Shown here: piece by piece, positions 42,259 through 49,934 of the stretch
Layout: every line of letters begins with the position of its first letter
How positions within the stretch are numbered: the stretch's first letter is position 1
NCBI GenBank assembly: GCA_947626315.1
Contig: CANQRQ010000001.1
Coordinates: forward strand, 1-64,000
DNA from: an uncultured Oscillospiraceae bacterium
Lineage (GTDB): Bacteria; Bacillota; Clostridia; Oscillospirales; Oscillospiraceae
Length of the DNA stretch: 64,000 nucleotides
Direction: 5' to 3'
The notes under the pieces: model-generated
What the model was told of the DNA's origin: nothing
Databases searched by the model: none
What the model saw: only the letters and a program-made list of their open reading frames with translations
Program-made: the position numbers and the translations under genes

Positions 42259-45200
42259 ATGCTGAGGCTGATTTTGGGCAAGGCGGGCACGGGCAAAACC
42301 GCGTCCATCATAGAAGAGATTGCCCAAGCGGTGAAGAACCGGCAGGGCGGACGCATCCTGCTGGTGCCGGAGCAGTACAGCCACGAGGCGGAGCGGGAGC
42401 TCTGCGCCGCCTGCGGGGACAGCCTGTCCCTCTACGCGGAGGTGCTCAGCTTCACAGGCCTGGCCCGGCAGGTGGAGGCCCGGACCGGCGGCGGGGCCGC
42501 CCGGCTTCTGGACAAGGGGGGCAGGCTTCTGTGCATGTCCCAGGCCCTGGGCAGCGTGGGCCCCAGGCTGCGGGTCTATTCCCAGGCCCAGCGGCGGGCC
42601 GAGCTCCAGATCTCCCTGCTGGAGGCGCTGGATGAGCTGAAGGCGGCCTGCATCACGCCGGAGCGGCTGGAGGAGGCCGCCGGGCTCTGCGGCGACAGCT
42701 TTGGGAAAAAGCTGTCGGACCTGGCGCTGATCTGCGCCGCCTATGACGCGGCGGTGGCCAACGGCCACGCCGACCCGGCCGACCGGCTCAGCGCCCTGGC
42801 CGAAGTGATCGGGCAGGAGGGGCTGGGCGCGGGCCTGAGCGTGTATGTGGACGGCTTTGTGGACTTCACCCTCCAGGAGCACCGGGTGCTCAGCGCCCTG
42901 CTGCGGACCGGGGCGGAGCTGACCGTGTGCAGCACGGTGGACACCCTGGACGGCCTGAACGAGATCTATGAGCTCTCCCGGCGCTCCTGCCGCCGCCTGG
43001 CGGCCCAGGCGAAGGAGCTGGGGATCCCGGTGCAGACGGAATACCAGCAGGAGGACAGCGAGTCGGACCAGCTGCGCTTTTACGCGGACCGGCTGTTCGG
43101 CTTTGAACCGGGGGATTTCACCGGAGAGACGGGGAAGATCCGCCTGTTCTGCGGCGAGAGCAAGAGCGCCGAGTGCGAATTTGCCGCGGCGGAGGCCCTC
43201 CGCCTGGTGCGGGAGGAGGGCTGCCGCTGGCGGGATATCGCCGTGGCCGTCCGGGGCTTTGAGGACTACCGGGGGACCCTGGAGAACGTGTTCCGGCTGT
43301 ACGGCGTCCCCCTGTTCTTGACACGGAAGAGCGAGCTTTTGTCCAAGCCGCTGCCCGCGCTGATCTCCCTGGCCTATGAGATCGTGGAGGGCGGCTGGAA
43401 CGTGGATGACGTGATCAGCTGCATCCGCACCGGCCTTACCGGCCTCAGCGCCGCCGAGGGGGACGAGCTGGCCGCTTATGTGTATAAATGGCAGCTGCGG
43501 GCCCCGGCCTGGGAGGGAGAGCGGGACTGGCGGCAGCACCCGGACGGCTACGGCCATGAGCTGGACCAGGAGGCCCTGGCCCGTCTGGAGGAGATAAACC
43601 GGCTGCGCCGCCGCTTTTCCGGCCCATTGCTGCGCTTTCAGCGGCAGGGGCGGGCGGCGGCCACCGGAGAGGAGCAGGCCGCGGCCCTGGCCGGGCTGCT
43701 GACGGAGCTGGAGCTCCCCCGGCAGCTGTCGGAGCGGGCGGCGGAGCTGGAAAGCGGCGGCATGGAGGAGCGGGGCCGGGAGCTGCGCCAGCTCTGGGAT
43801 TTGACCGTCTCCGCCCTGGAGCAGAGCGCCGCCATCCTGGGCGGCACGGAGCTGAGCATGGCCGACTTCGGCCGGCTCTTCACCCGGATGCTCTCCATGT
43901 ACGACGTGGGGACCATCCCCGTCTCTCTGGACCGGGTCTCCGCCGGGGACTTTGACCGGATGCGCCGCCGGCGCATCAAGCACCTGCTGGTGCTGGGCTG
44001 CAGCGACGACCGGCTCCCCCAGACGGAGGCCGGCGGCGGCATCTTCACCGAGGAGGAGCGCCAGCGGCTCCTGGCCATGGATCTGGGCCTGGCCGGGGGC
44101 GAGAGCGAGCTGTGGCGGGAATTTTCCCTGATCTATCACTGCCTGAGCCTCCCCTCCCGGAGCCTGTGCCTGAGCTATGCGGCCCTGGGCGAGGACGGAG
44201 AGGAGCGGCGGCCTTCCTTCGTGATCTCCCGGGCGGCCGCCCTCTTCGACCTGCGGGTCCGGCCGGTGGACCTGGACGACGCCCGGCTCTCCGCCCCGGC
44301 CCCGGCCCTGGCCCTGGCCGCCCACAGCTTTCGGGGCGGCGGCCGGGCGGCGGCCTCCGCGGCGGCCTACTTTCAGGAGACGGAGCCGGAGCGCTTTGAA
44401 CGGCTCCGGGCCGCGTCCAGGATGGACCGGGGGCAGCTCTCCCGGACCGCCGTGGAGAGCCTGTACGGGGCCCGGCTCCGGCTCAGCGCCTCCCGGATCG
44501 ACAAATTCGCGGCCTGCCGCTTCGCCTATTTCTGCCGCTACGGCCTGAAGGCGCAGCCCTTTGAGCCCGCCTCCTTCGACCGGCCGGATGTGGGCGTCTT
44601 TATGCACGATATTCTGGAAAAAACCGCCGGCGAGGTGGCCGCCCGGGGCGGCTTCCGCCAGGTGAGCGACGGGGAGCTGCGGGAGATCGTAAAAAGCCGG
44701 GTGGCGGACTATATCGACCGGGAGCTGAACGGCTTCGGCGAGAAGAGCGCCCGCTTTGTCTATCTGTTCAAGCGGCTGGAGGGGGATGTGCAGCAGGTGG
44801 TGGCCGACATGGCCGACGAGCTGCGCCGTTCGGACTTTGTGCCGCTGGACTTTGAGCTGGACTTCTCCAAGACCCGGGAGCTGGGGGAGCTGGCGCTGGG
44901 CCAGGGGGAGGAGAGCCTCCGCCTGACCGGCATCGCCGACCGGGTGGACGGCTGGGTGCACGACGGGAAGCTCTACCTGCGGGTGGTGGATTACAAGAGC
45001 GGCAGCAAGAAATTTTCCCTGACGGACGTGTACTACGGCATGGGGCTGCAGATGCTCTTGTATCTCTTCGCCCTGGAGGAGGGCGGAAAGAACCGCTACG
45101 GCCGGGAGATCGTCCCGGCGGGGGTGATCTATGTCCCGGCTAGGAACGACCTGGTGGCGGCGGAGCATGAGCTGGACGGGGAGGAGGCCGAGCGGGCCCG

Positions 45201-45588
45201 GAAGAACAAGCTGCGCCGCAGCGGCTTCGTCCTGGACGACCCGGAGCTGATCCAAGCCTGGGAGCAGGGGGAGGAGCAGCGGTACATCCCGCTGCTCAAC
45301 GCCCGGAGCCGGCAGGTAAACGCCGCCACGGCGGCGCAGATCGGCGCCCTCTGCGGCCGGGTGAAAAAGACCCTGGCCCACATGGCCGGGGAGCTCCGCC
45401 GGGGCAGCATCGCCGCCGACCCCTATTACCGGAGCCGGCAGGAAAACGCCTGCGAGAACTGCGAGTTTGCCGGCGCCTGCCACTTTACCGACGGCGAGAA
45501 TGGCGAGCGCTTCCGGATCCTCCCGGCCAAGAAGCCGGAGGAGGTCTGGGGCCCGGCGGAAGGAGGGGAAGAGCATGAGCACGTTTAA
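42259..45588 (+). CDS. addB: ATP-dependent helicase/nuclease subunit B
   Basis: The AddB part of the AddAB enzyme that processes double-strand breaks for recombination. The 1109-residue protein has an N-terminal Walker A (GKAGTGKT), a degenerate helicase core and a C-terminal nuclease with LRVVDYKSGSKKF. The iron-sulfur staple is complete: C753 in FAACRFAYFCRYG, then C1065, C1068 and C1074 in CENCEFAGAC. AAAGGAGG precedes the ATG. Its end overlaps addA by 14 bp. Long open frames on the opposite strand are shadows of the high-GC third positions. Confidence 0.95.
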   Translation: MLRLILGKAGTGKTASIIEEIAQAVKNRQGGRILLVPEQYSHEAERELCAACGDSLSLYAEVLSFTGLARQVEARTGGGAARLLDKGGRLLCMSQALGSVGPRLRVYSQAQRRAELQISLLEALDELKAACITPERLEEAAGLCGDSFGKKLSDLALICAAYDAAVANGHADPADRLSALAEVIGQEGLGAGLSVYVDGFVDFTLQEHRVLSALLRTGAELTVCSTVDTLDGLNEIYELSRRSCRRLAAQAKELGIPVQTEYQQEDSESDQLRFYADRLFGFEPGDFTGETGKIRLFCGESKSAECEFAAAEALRLVREEGCRWRDIAVAVRGFEDYRGTLENVFRLYGVPLFLTRKSELLSKPLPALISLAYEIVEGGWNVDDVISCIRTGLTGLSAAEGDELAAYVYKWQLRAPAWEGERDWRQHPDGYGHELDQEALARLEEINRLRRRFSGPLLRFQRQGRAAATGEEQAAALAGLLTELELPRQLSERAAELESGGMEERGRELRQLWDLTVSALEQSAAILGGTELSMADFGRLFTRMLSMYDVGTIPVSLDRVSAGDFDRMRRRRIKHLLVLGCSDDRLPQTEAGGGIFTEEERQRLLAMDLGLAGGESELWREFSLIYHCLSLPSRSLCLSYAALGEDGEERRPSFVISRAAALFDLRVRPVDLDDARLSAPAPALALAAHSFRGGGRAAASAAAYFQETEPERFERLRAASRMDRGQLSRTAVESLYGARLRLSASRIDKFAACRFAYFCRYGLKAQPFEPASFDRPDVGVFMHDILEKTAGEVAARGGFRQVSDGELREIVKSRVADYIDRELNGFGEKSARFVYLFKRLEGDVQQVVADMADELRRSDFVPLDFELDFSKTRELGELALGQGEESLRLTGIADRVDGWVHDGKLYLRVVDYKSGSKKFSLTDVYYGMGLQMLLYLFALEEGGKNRYGREIVPAGVIYVPARNDLVAAEHELDGEEAERARKNKLRRSGFVLDDPELIQAWEQGEEQRYIPLLNARSRQVNAATAAQIGALCGRVKKTLAHMAGELRRGSIAADPYYRSRQENACENCEFAGACHFTDGENGERFRILPAKKPEEVWGPAEGGEEHEHV

Positions 45589-48500
45589 GCCTACCGCCTC
45601 TCAGGCGGCCGCTATCGGCGCACGGGGCGGAGCGGTGCTGGTGTCCGCCGGGGCGGGCAGCGGCAAAACCAGGGTGCTTACAGAGCGCCTCATGGCCTAT
45701 CTCACGGACCCGGAGGCCCAGGCAGATCTGGACAGCTTCCTGATCATCACCTTTACCAACGCCGCGGCGGGGGAGCTCCGGGGCCGGATCATGGAGGCCC
45801 TGGCGGAGGCCCAGGCCGCGGACCCGGCCAACCGCCGGCTGCGGCGGCAGAGCGCCCTCTGCCGCCGGGCCGCTATCGGCACCATTCACAGCTTCTGCGG
45901 CAATCTGCTGCGGGAGAACAGCCATTTGATCCCAGGGCTCTCGCCGGATTTCCTCATTGCCGACGACCGGGCCCAGGCCATGAAGCCCGGCGCTTTGGAG
46001 CGGGTCCTGGAGGACCGCTATGAAAAGCCGGAGCGGTACCCCGGCTTCCTCCTGCTGGTGGACACCGTAGGCGCCGGGCAGAACGACCGGGGCCTGGAGC
46101 AGCTGGTGCTGGAGCTGCACCGGAAGATCCAGTGCCACACCCGGCCGGAGAGCTGGGCGGAGGAGCAGATCCGCCGGCTGCGGAGCCCCGCGGCGGACGC
46201 GGGGGAGACCGTCTGGGGCCGGGAGATCCTGGGCTTTGCCGGGGAGACCGCCGGGTATTGGAGCCGGGAGCTGGACCGGGTGCTCCAGGCGCTGGAGGCG
46301 GAGGAGAAGATCGGCGCCGCCTACCGGGACAGCCTGGCGGAGACGGCGGAGGCGGTCCGTGCCCTGTGCCGCTGCCTGGACCGGGGCTGGGACCGGGCCC
46401 GGGCCTGCTTCCCGGTGCCCTTCCCCAAGTTGAAGGCCCTGCGCAACTCCCCCGACCCGTCCCTGTCCGACTGGGTGAAGGCCCGGCGGGAGGCCTGCAA
46501 AAAGGCCATGGGCCGGCTGGAAAAAATGTTTCACGGGGACTCCCGGACGCTGCTGCGGGATATGGACGCCGCGGCCCCGGCCATGGAGGCCCTGCTCCGG
46601 CTGACCCTGGATTTCGACCGGGAGTACGCCAAGGAAAAGCGCCGGGCCGGCATCGTGGACTACGCGGACCTGGAGCATATGGCGGCGCAGCTGCTCACCG
46701 ATGAGGACGGCAGCCCCACGGAGGCGGCCCGGCAGGTCTCCCGGCGCTATACGGAGATCATGGTGGACGAGTACCAGGACGTGAGCCAGGTGCAGGATAC
46801 CATCTTCCGGGCTGTCTCCCGGGAGGGGAAGAACCTCTTCCTGGTGGGGGATGTGAAGCAGTCCATTTACCGCTTCCGCCTGGCCGACCCGGAGATCTTC
46901 ACCCGGAAATACCGGGAATATAAGGACGATCCGGCGCCCGGCGAGCCCCGGCGCATCCTGCTGCAGGAGAATTTCCGCTCCCGCCGGGAGATCCTGGACG
47001 CTGTCAACGCCGTCTTTTCCCTGTGCATGTCCCGGCGGCTGGGCGATCTGGACTACGACGAGGCGGCGGCGCTGAAGCCCGGCGCGCCCTATGAGGGGGA
47101 GGTCCCCCGGCCGGAGCTGCTCCTTCTGCGTGCCGCCGGAGAGGAAGGGGACGAGCGGCGGCCGGAGAAGCGGACGTTGGAGGCCGCGGCGGTGGCGGCA
47201 AAGATCCGGGAGCTGGTGGGATCCGGCGTCCGCATCCGGGACCGGGACGGGGACCGGCCCCTGGGCTATGGCGACGTGGCGATCCTGCTCCGCTCGGCCA
47301 ACGCCGTGGGCGACGTGTACCGCCGGGAGCTGGTCCGGCAGGGCATCCCCGTGGCCGCAGGCCAGGGCGGCGGCTTCTTTGCCTCCGTGGAGGTGTCCAC
47401 GCTGGTGTCCGTGCTGGAGCTGATCGACAATCCCCGCCAGGACATCCCCCTGATCGCGGTGCTCCGTTCCCCCGCCGTGGGCTTCAGCGCCGACGAGCTC
47501 TCCGCCATCCGAGCCCAGACGCCCAAGGGAGATTTCTATACCGCCCTGTGCGCCCGGGGGGAGACAGACGAAAAATGCCGGCGCTTTCTGGAACAGCTGG
47601 AGGCCCTGCGCGCCGCCGCGCCGGATCTGAGCGCCGCAGAGCTCACCTGGCGCGTTCTGGAGCGCTTTGACCTGCTGGCCGTGTGCGCCGCCATGGCGGA
47701 CGGGGAACGGCGCAAGGCCCGCCTCATGGCCATGACCGCCCTGGCGGACCAGTTCGAGACCACCGGCTACCGGGGGCTGCACCGCTTTGTCCTCTGGCTC
47801 CGGCAGCGGGCGGCGGACGGGGAGCGGGAGCCGGCCCTGGGGGCGGAGGCCGCCTCCGCGGTGCGGATATTATCCGTCCACAAGTCCAAGGGCCTGGAGT
47901 TCCCGGTGGTTTTCCTCTGCGACGGGGCCCATCAGTTCAACAGCTCGGACAGCAAGGCCAAGGTGCTGATCCATCCGGAGCTGGGCCTCGGGCCCAAGCT
48001 CACCAATCTGGAGCTGCGGCACGAGTACCCCACCCTGGCCCGAAACGCCATCCGGCTCCGGCTGGACCGGGAGATGCTCTCCGAGGAGATGCGGCTTTTG
48101 TACGTGGCGCTGACCCGGGCCCGGGAGCGGCTGTTTATCACCGCCGCGCTGAAGGACCCGGAGAAGGCCCTGGCGGAGGCGGAGCCGGAGCTGTCGGTCC
48201 CCCTGGACCCGGAGGTGCTGGCCCGGGCCGCCGCGCCGGTGGACTGGTTGCTCCGGGCGGCGCTGGCGGACAGGCAGGAGCATCTGCGCCTGCAGATCCT
48301 CCAGCCCGCCGGAGAGGAAGAGGACCGGGAGGAGGCGGCGCCCGCCGCCCAGGCGGACGGGGCGCTCACAGAGCAGCTGCGCCGCCGGCTGGCGTTTCAG
48401 TACCCCTACGCCGCGGCGGAGGAGCTGCCCTCCAAGGTGACGGTCACGGAGCTGAAGGACCGGGCCGAGCCGGACGAGGACGCCCAGAGCCTCCGGCCGG

Positions 48501-49072
48501 CGGAGAGCCGGCCCTTCCGCCTGCCGGATTTCACCCGGAAGGACCGGCCGGTCACCGGCGCGGAGCGGGGCACGGCCACCCATCTGGTGCTGCAGCATAT
48601 GGATTTTGCCCGGACGGCGGACGCCGGCCAGATTCAAAGCGAGATCGAGCGGCTGCGGCGGCAGCGCTTCCTGTCGGACCGGGAGGCCGCCGCGGTGGAC
48701 GCCGGAGCCATCGAAAAGCTCTTCCGTTCGCCGCTGGGCGCCCGGCTCCTGCGGGCGAAAAAGCTCCGCCGGGAGTTTCGCTTCTCCCTGCTCTGCGGCG
48801 CGGAGGAGGTCTTCGGCAAGGCGGAGGGGGACAGGCTGCTGATGCAGGGCGTGGTGGACTGCTTCTTTGAGGAGGACGGGCAGCTGGTGGTGCTGGACTA
48901 CAAGACGGACCGGATCGCCGGCCCGGAGGCGCTCCGGGAGCGGACCGAATTTTACGCCGGGCAGCTGCGCAGCTATGCCCTGGCCCTGGAGCGGATCTGC
49001 GGCAAGCCGGTGAAGGAGTGCGTGCTGTACTTCCTCTCCGCGGGACGGGCGGTCTCCCTGCCCATCCGTTAA
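45575..49072 (+). CDS. addA: ATP-dependent helicase/nuclease subunit A
   Basis: The motor subunit of AddAB: UvrD-like 3'-5' helicase with C-terminal nuclease. I chose the ATG at 45575 because AAGGAGGGG precedes it and the protein then starts MSTFKPTASQAAAI, as usual for AddA; it has 1165 residues. Visible motifs are Walker A SAGAGSGKTR, DEYQDVSQVQD (motif II), VGDVKQSIYRFRLADP (motif III), VHKSKGLEFPVVFLC (motif V) and LYVALTRARERL (motif VI), and the nuclease motif VVLDYKTD near residue 1105. It forms an operon with addB. Confidence 0.96.
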   Translation: MSTFKPTASQAAAIGARGGAVLVSAGAGSGKTRVLTERLMAYLTDPEAQADLDSFLIITFTNAAAGELRGRIMEALAEAQAADPANRRLRRQSALCRRAAIGTIHSFCGNLLRENSHLIPGLSPDFLIADDRAQAMKPGALERVLEDRYEKPERYPGFLLLVDTVGAGQNDRGLEQLVLELHRKIQCHTRPESWAEEQIRRLRSPAADAGETVWGREILGFAGETAGYWSRELDRVLQALEAEEKIGAAYRDSLAETAEAVRALCRCLDRGWDRARACFPVPFPKLKALRNSPDPSLSDWVKARREACKKAMGRLEKMFHGDSRTLLRDMDAAAPAMEALLRLTLDFDREYAKEKRRAGIVDYADLEHMAAQLLTDEDGSPTEAARQVSRRYTEIMVDEYQDVSQVQDTIFRAVSREGKNLFLVGDVKQSIYRFRLADPEIFTRKYREYKDDPAPGEPRRILLQENFRSRREILDAVNAVFSLCMSRRLGDLDYDEAAALKPGAPYEGEVPRPELLLLRAAGEEGDERRPEKRTLEAAAVAAKIRELVGSGVRIRDRDGDRPLGYGDVAILLRSANAVGDVYRRELVRQGIPVAAGQGGGFFASVEVSTLVSVLELIDNPRQDIPLIAVLRSPAVGFSADELSAIRAQTPKGDFYTALCARGETDEKCRRFLEQLEALRAAAPDLSAAELTWRVLERFDLLAVCAAMADGERRKARLMAMTALADQFETTGYRGLHRFVLWLRQRAADGEREPALGAEAASAVRILSVHKSKGLEFPVVFLCDGAHQFNSSDSKAKVLIHPELGLGPKLTNLELRHEYPTLARNAIRLRLDREMLSEEMRLLYVALTRARERLFITAALKDPEKALAEAEPELSVPLDPEVLARAAAPVDWLLRAALADRQEHLRLQILQPAGEEEDREEAAPAAQADGALTEQLRRRLAFQYPYAAAEELPSKVTVTELKDRAEPDEDAQSLRPAESRPFRLPDFTRKDRPVTGAERGTATHLVLQHMDFARTADAGQIQSEIERLRRQRFLSDREAAAVDAGAIEKLFRSPLGARLLRAKKLRREFRFSLLCGAEEVFGKAEGDRLLMQGVVDCFFEEDGQLVVLDYKTDRIAGPEALRERTEFYAGQLRSYALALERICGKPVKECVLYFLSAGRAVSLPIR

Positions 49073-49098
49073 AATCCGCCGGAAAAAGGAAAAAAGAC

Positions 49099-49127
49099 TT
49101 GCAAACGGACGCGCCCTGTGTTAAACT
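49099..49127 (+). promoter_or_regulatory. rpmE promoter, TTGCAA-17-TAAACT
   Basis: TTGCAA (49099-49104) and TAAACT (49122-49127) are 17 bp apart, giving a leader of about 60 bases before rpmE. Confidence 0.6.
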
Positions 49128-49193
49128 ACCATTTGCGCCTTGTAACTATGCCAACAGGCACAATCAAGGCAGCCTTAGACGAGGAGAACCGAT

Positions 49194-49394
49194 ATGAAAG
49201 CAGGAATCCATCCCAATTATCAGCCGACGACTATCCGCTGCGCCTGCGGCGCCGTGATCGAGACCGGCTCCACCAAGCAGAACATCACTGTTGAAATCTG
49301 CTCCAAGTGCCATCCCTTCTATACCGGCAAGCAGAAGCTGGTGGACACCAGCGGCCGCGTGGATAAGTTCAACAGAAAGTACGGCATCAAGTAA
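49194..49394 (+). CDS. rpmE: 50S ribosomal protein L31 (zinc-binding form)
   Basis: A 66-residue ribosomal protein. It is the cysteine-containing type, with C16, C18, C36 and C39 (CAC and CSKC) to bind zinc, and ends [20 protein letters not shown] precedes the ATG. The zinc form suggests zinc-replete growth; no zinc-free paralogue is in the window. Confidence 0.98.
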   Translation: MKAGIHPNYQPTTIRCACGAVIETGSTKQNITVEICSKCHPFYTGKQKLVDTSGRVDKFNRKYGIK

Positions 49395-49425
49395 TCGGGC
49401 GGTCTATAAAAAGCCTGATACAGGC

Positions 49426-49463
49426 AAAAGCCCCGGCGCGTTTTTTCGCGCCGGGGCTTTTGC
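49426..49463 (+). terminator. rpmE terminator
   Basis: A perfect 15-bp stem (49426-49440 with 49447-49461) with a 6-base T loop and a T-rich 3' arm. Confidence 0.88.
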
Positions 49464-49590
49464 TAAGGCCGGCAGGAAAGCGCCTCCGGTCCGGGCTTTC
49501 GCACGAAGCCCCGGCCGGCAGGGCCGTTTTATTGTTCAAATAACCGATAATTATAAGGGGAAACCTGGTAAATTTAGAACTTTTTACAAA

Positions 49591-49619
49591 TTGACAAACC
49601 CGTGGCGAGCATGTAAAAT
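49591..49619 (+). promoter_or_regulatory. opp operon promoter, TTGACA-17-TAAAAT
   Basis: TTGACA (49591-49596) and TAAAAT (49614-49619) with a 17-bp spacer. The first codon of oppA is about 310 bases further on, so the operon has an unusually long leader. Confidence 0.75.
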
Positions 49620-49625
49620 TTTATT

Positions 49626-49934
49626 AATAATTAAAAATAAGAGGATGGGCGCCTTGTTTGTCCTCTTAGCCTTCCGGGCGCGGCAGCGCGCAGGGAGGAA
49701 GGCGTTTTCGGAATACCCGCGCGGGTATTCCGGCATTCCGGCAAAGCCGGAATGCCTTTCGCAGAGTGCCGCAGGCAGTCTGCGGTCCTTTTATCCGGGG
49801 AGACTTTAGTTGTTTGCACTGATAAAGCTTTCCTTTTTTTGTACGGAATTTAGCCTTTCAGGGCGTATTTCGGGCCGGACTCCGGCCCCTTTATGTCTTA
49901 AAAAGGTTAAAGATAAAAATTTAGGAGGAAAATT
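49626..49934 (+). other. Structured 5' leader of the opp operon
   Basis: The leader contains consecutive hairpins: AAGAGGA with TCCTCTT (49639-49645, 49661-49667), GCCTTCC with GGAAGGC (49669-49675, 49697-49703), a perfect 24-bp palindrome (49709-49732), and an 11-bp stem with a 3-base loop (49732-49742 with 49746-49756, sharing one base with the palindrome). CCGCAGGCAGTCTGCGG follows. It matches no riboswitch that I can recognise. The palindromes may be repeats rather than a regulatory RNA. No convincing gene lies here. Confidence 0.55.

Noticed and set aside
42124-45582. Very long open frame on the minus strand opposite addB, and similar ones opposite pnp, mfd and addA
   Set aside because: They mirror the high-GC codon pattern of recognised genes, lack ribosome sites and family motifs, and overlap conserved coding sequence completely.
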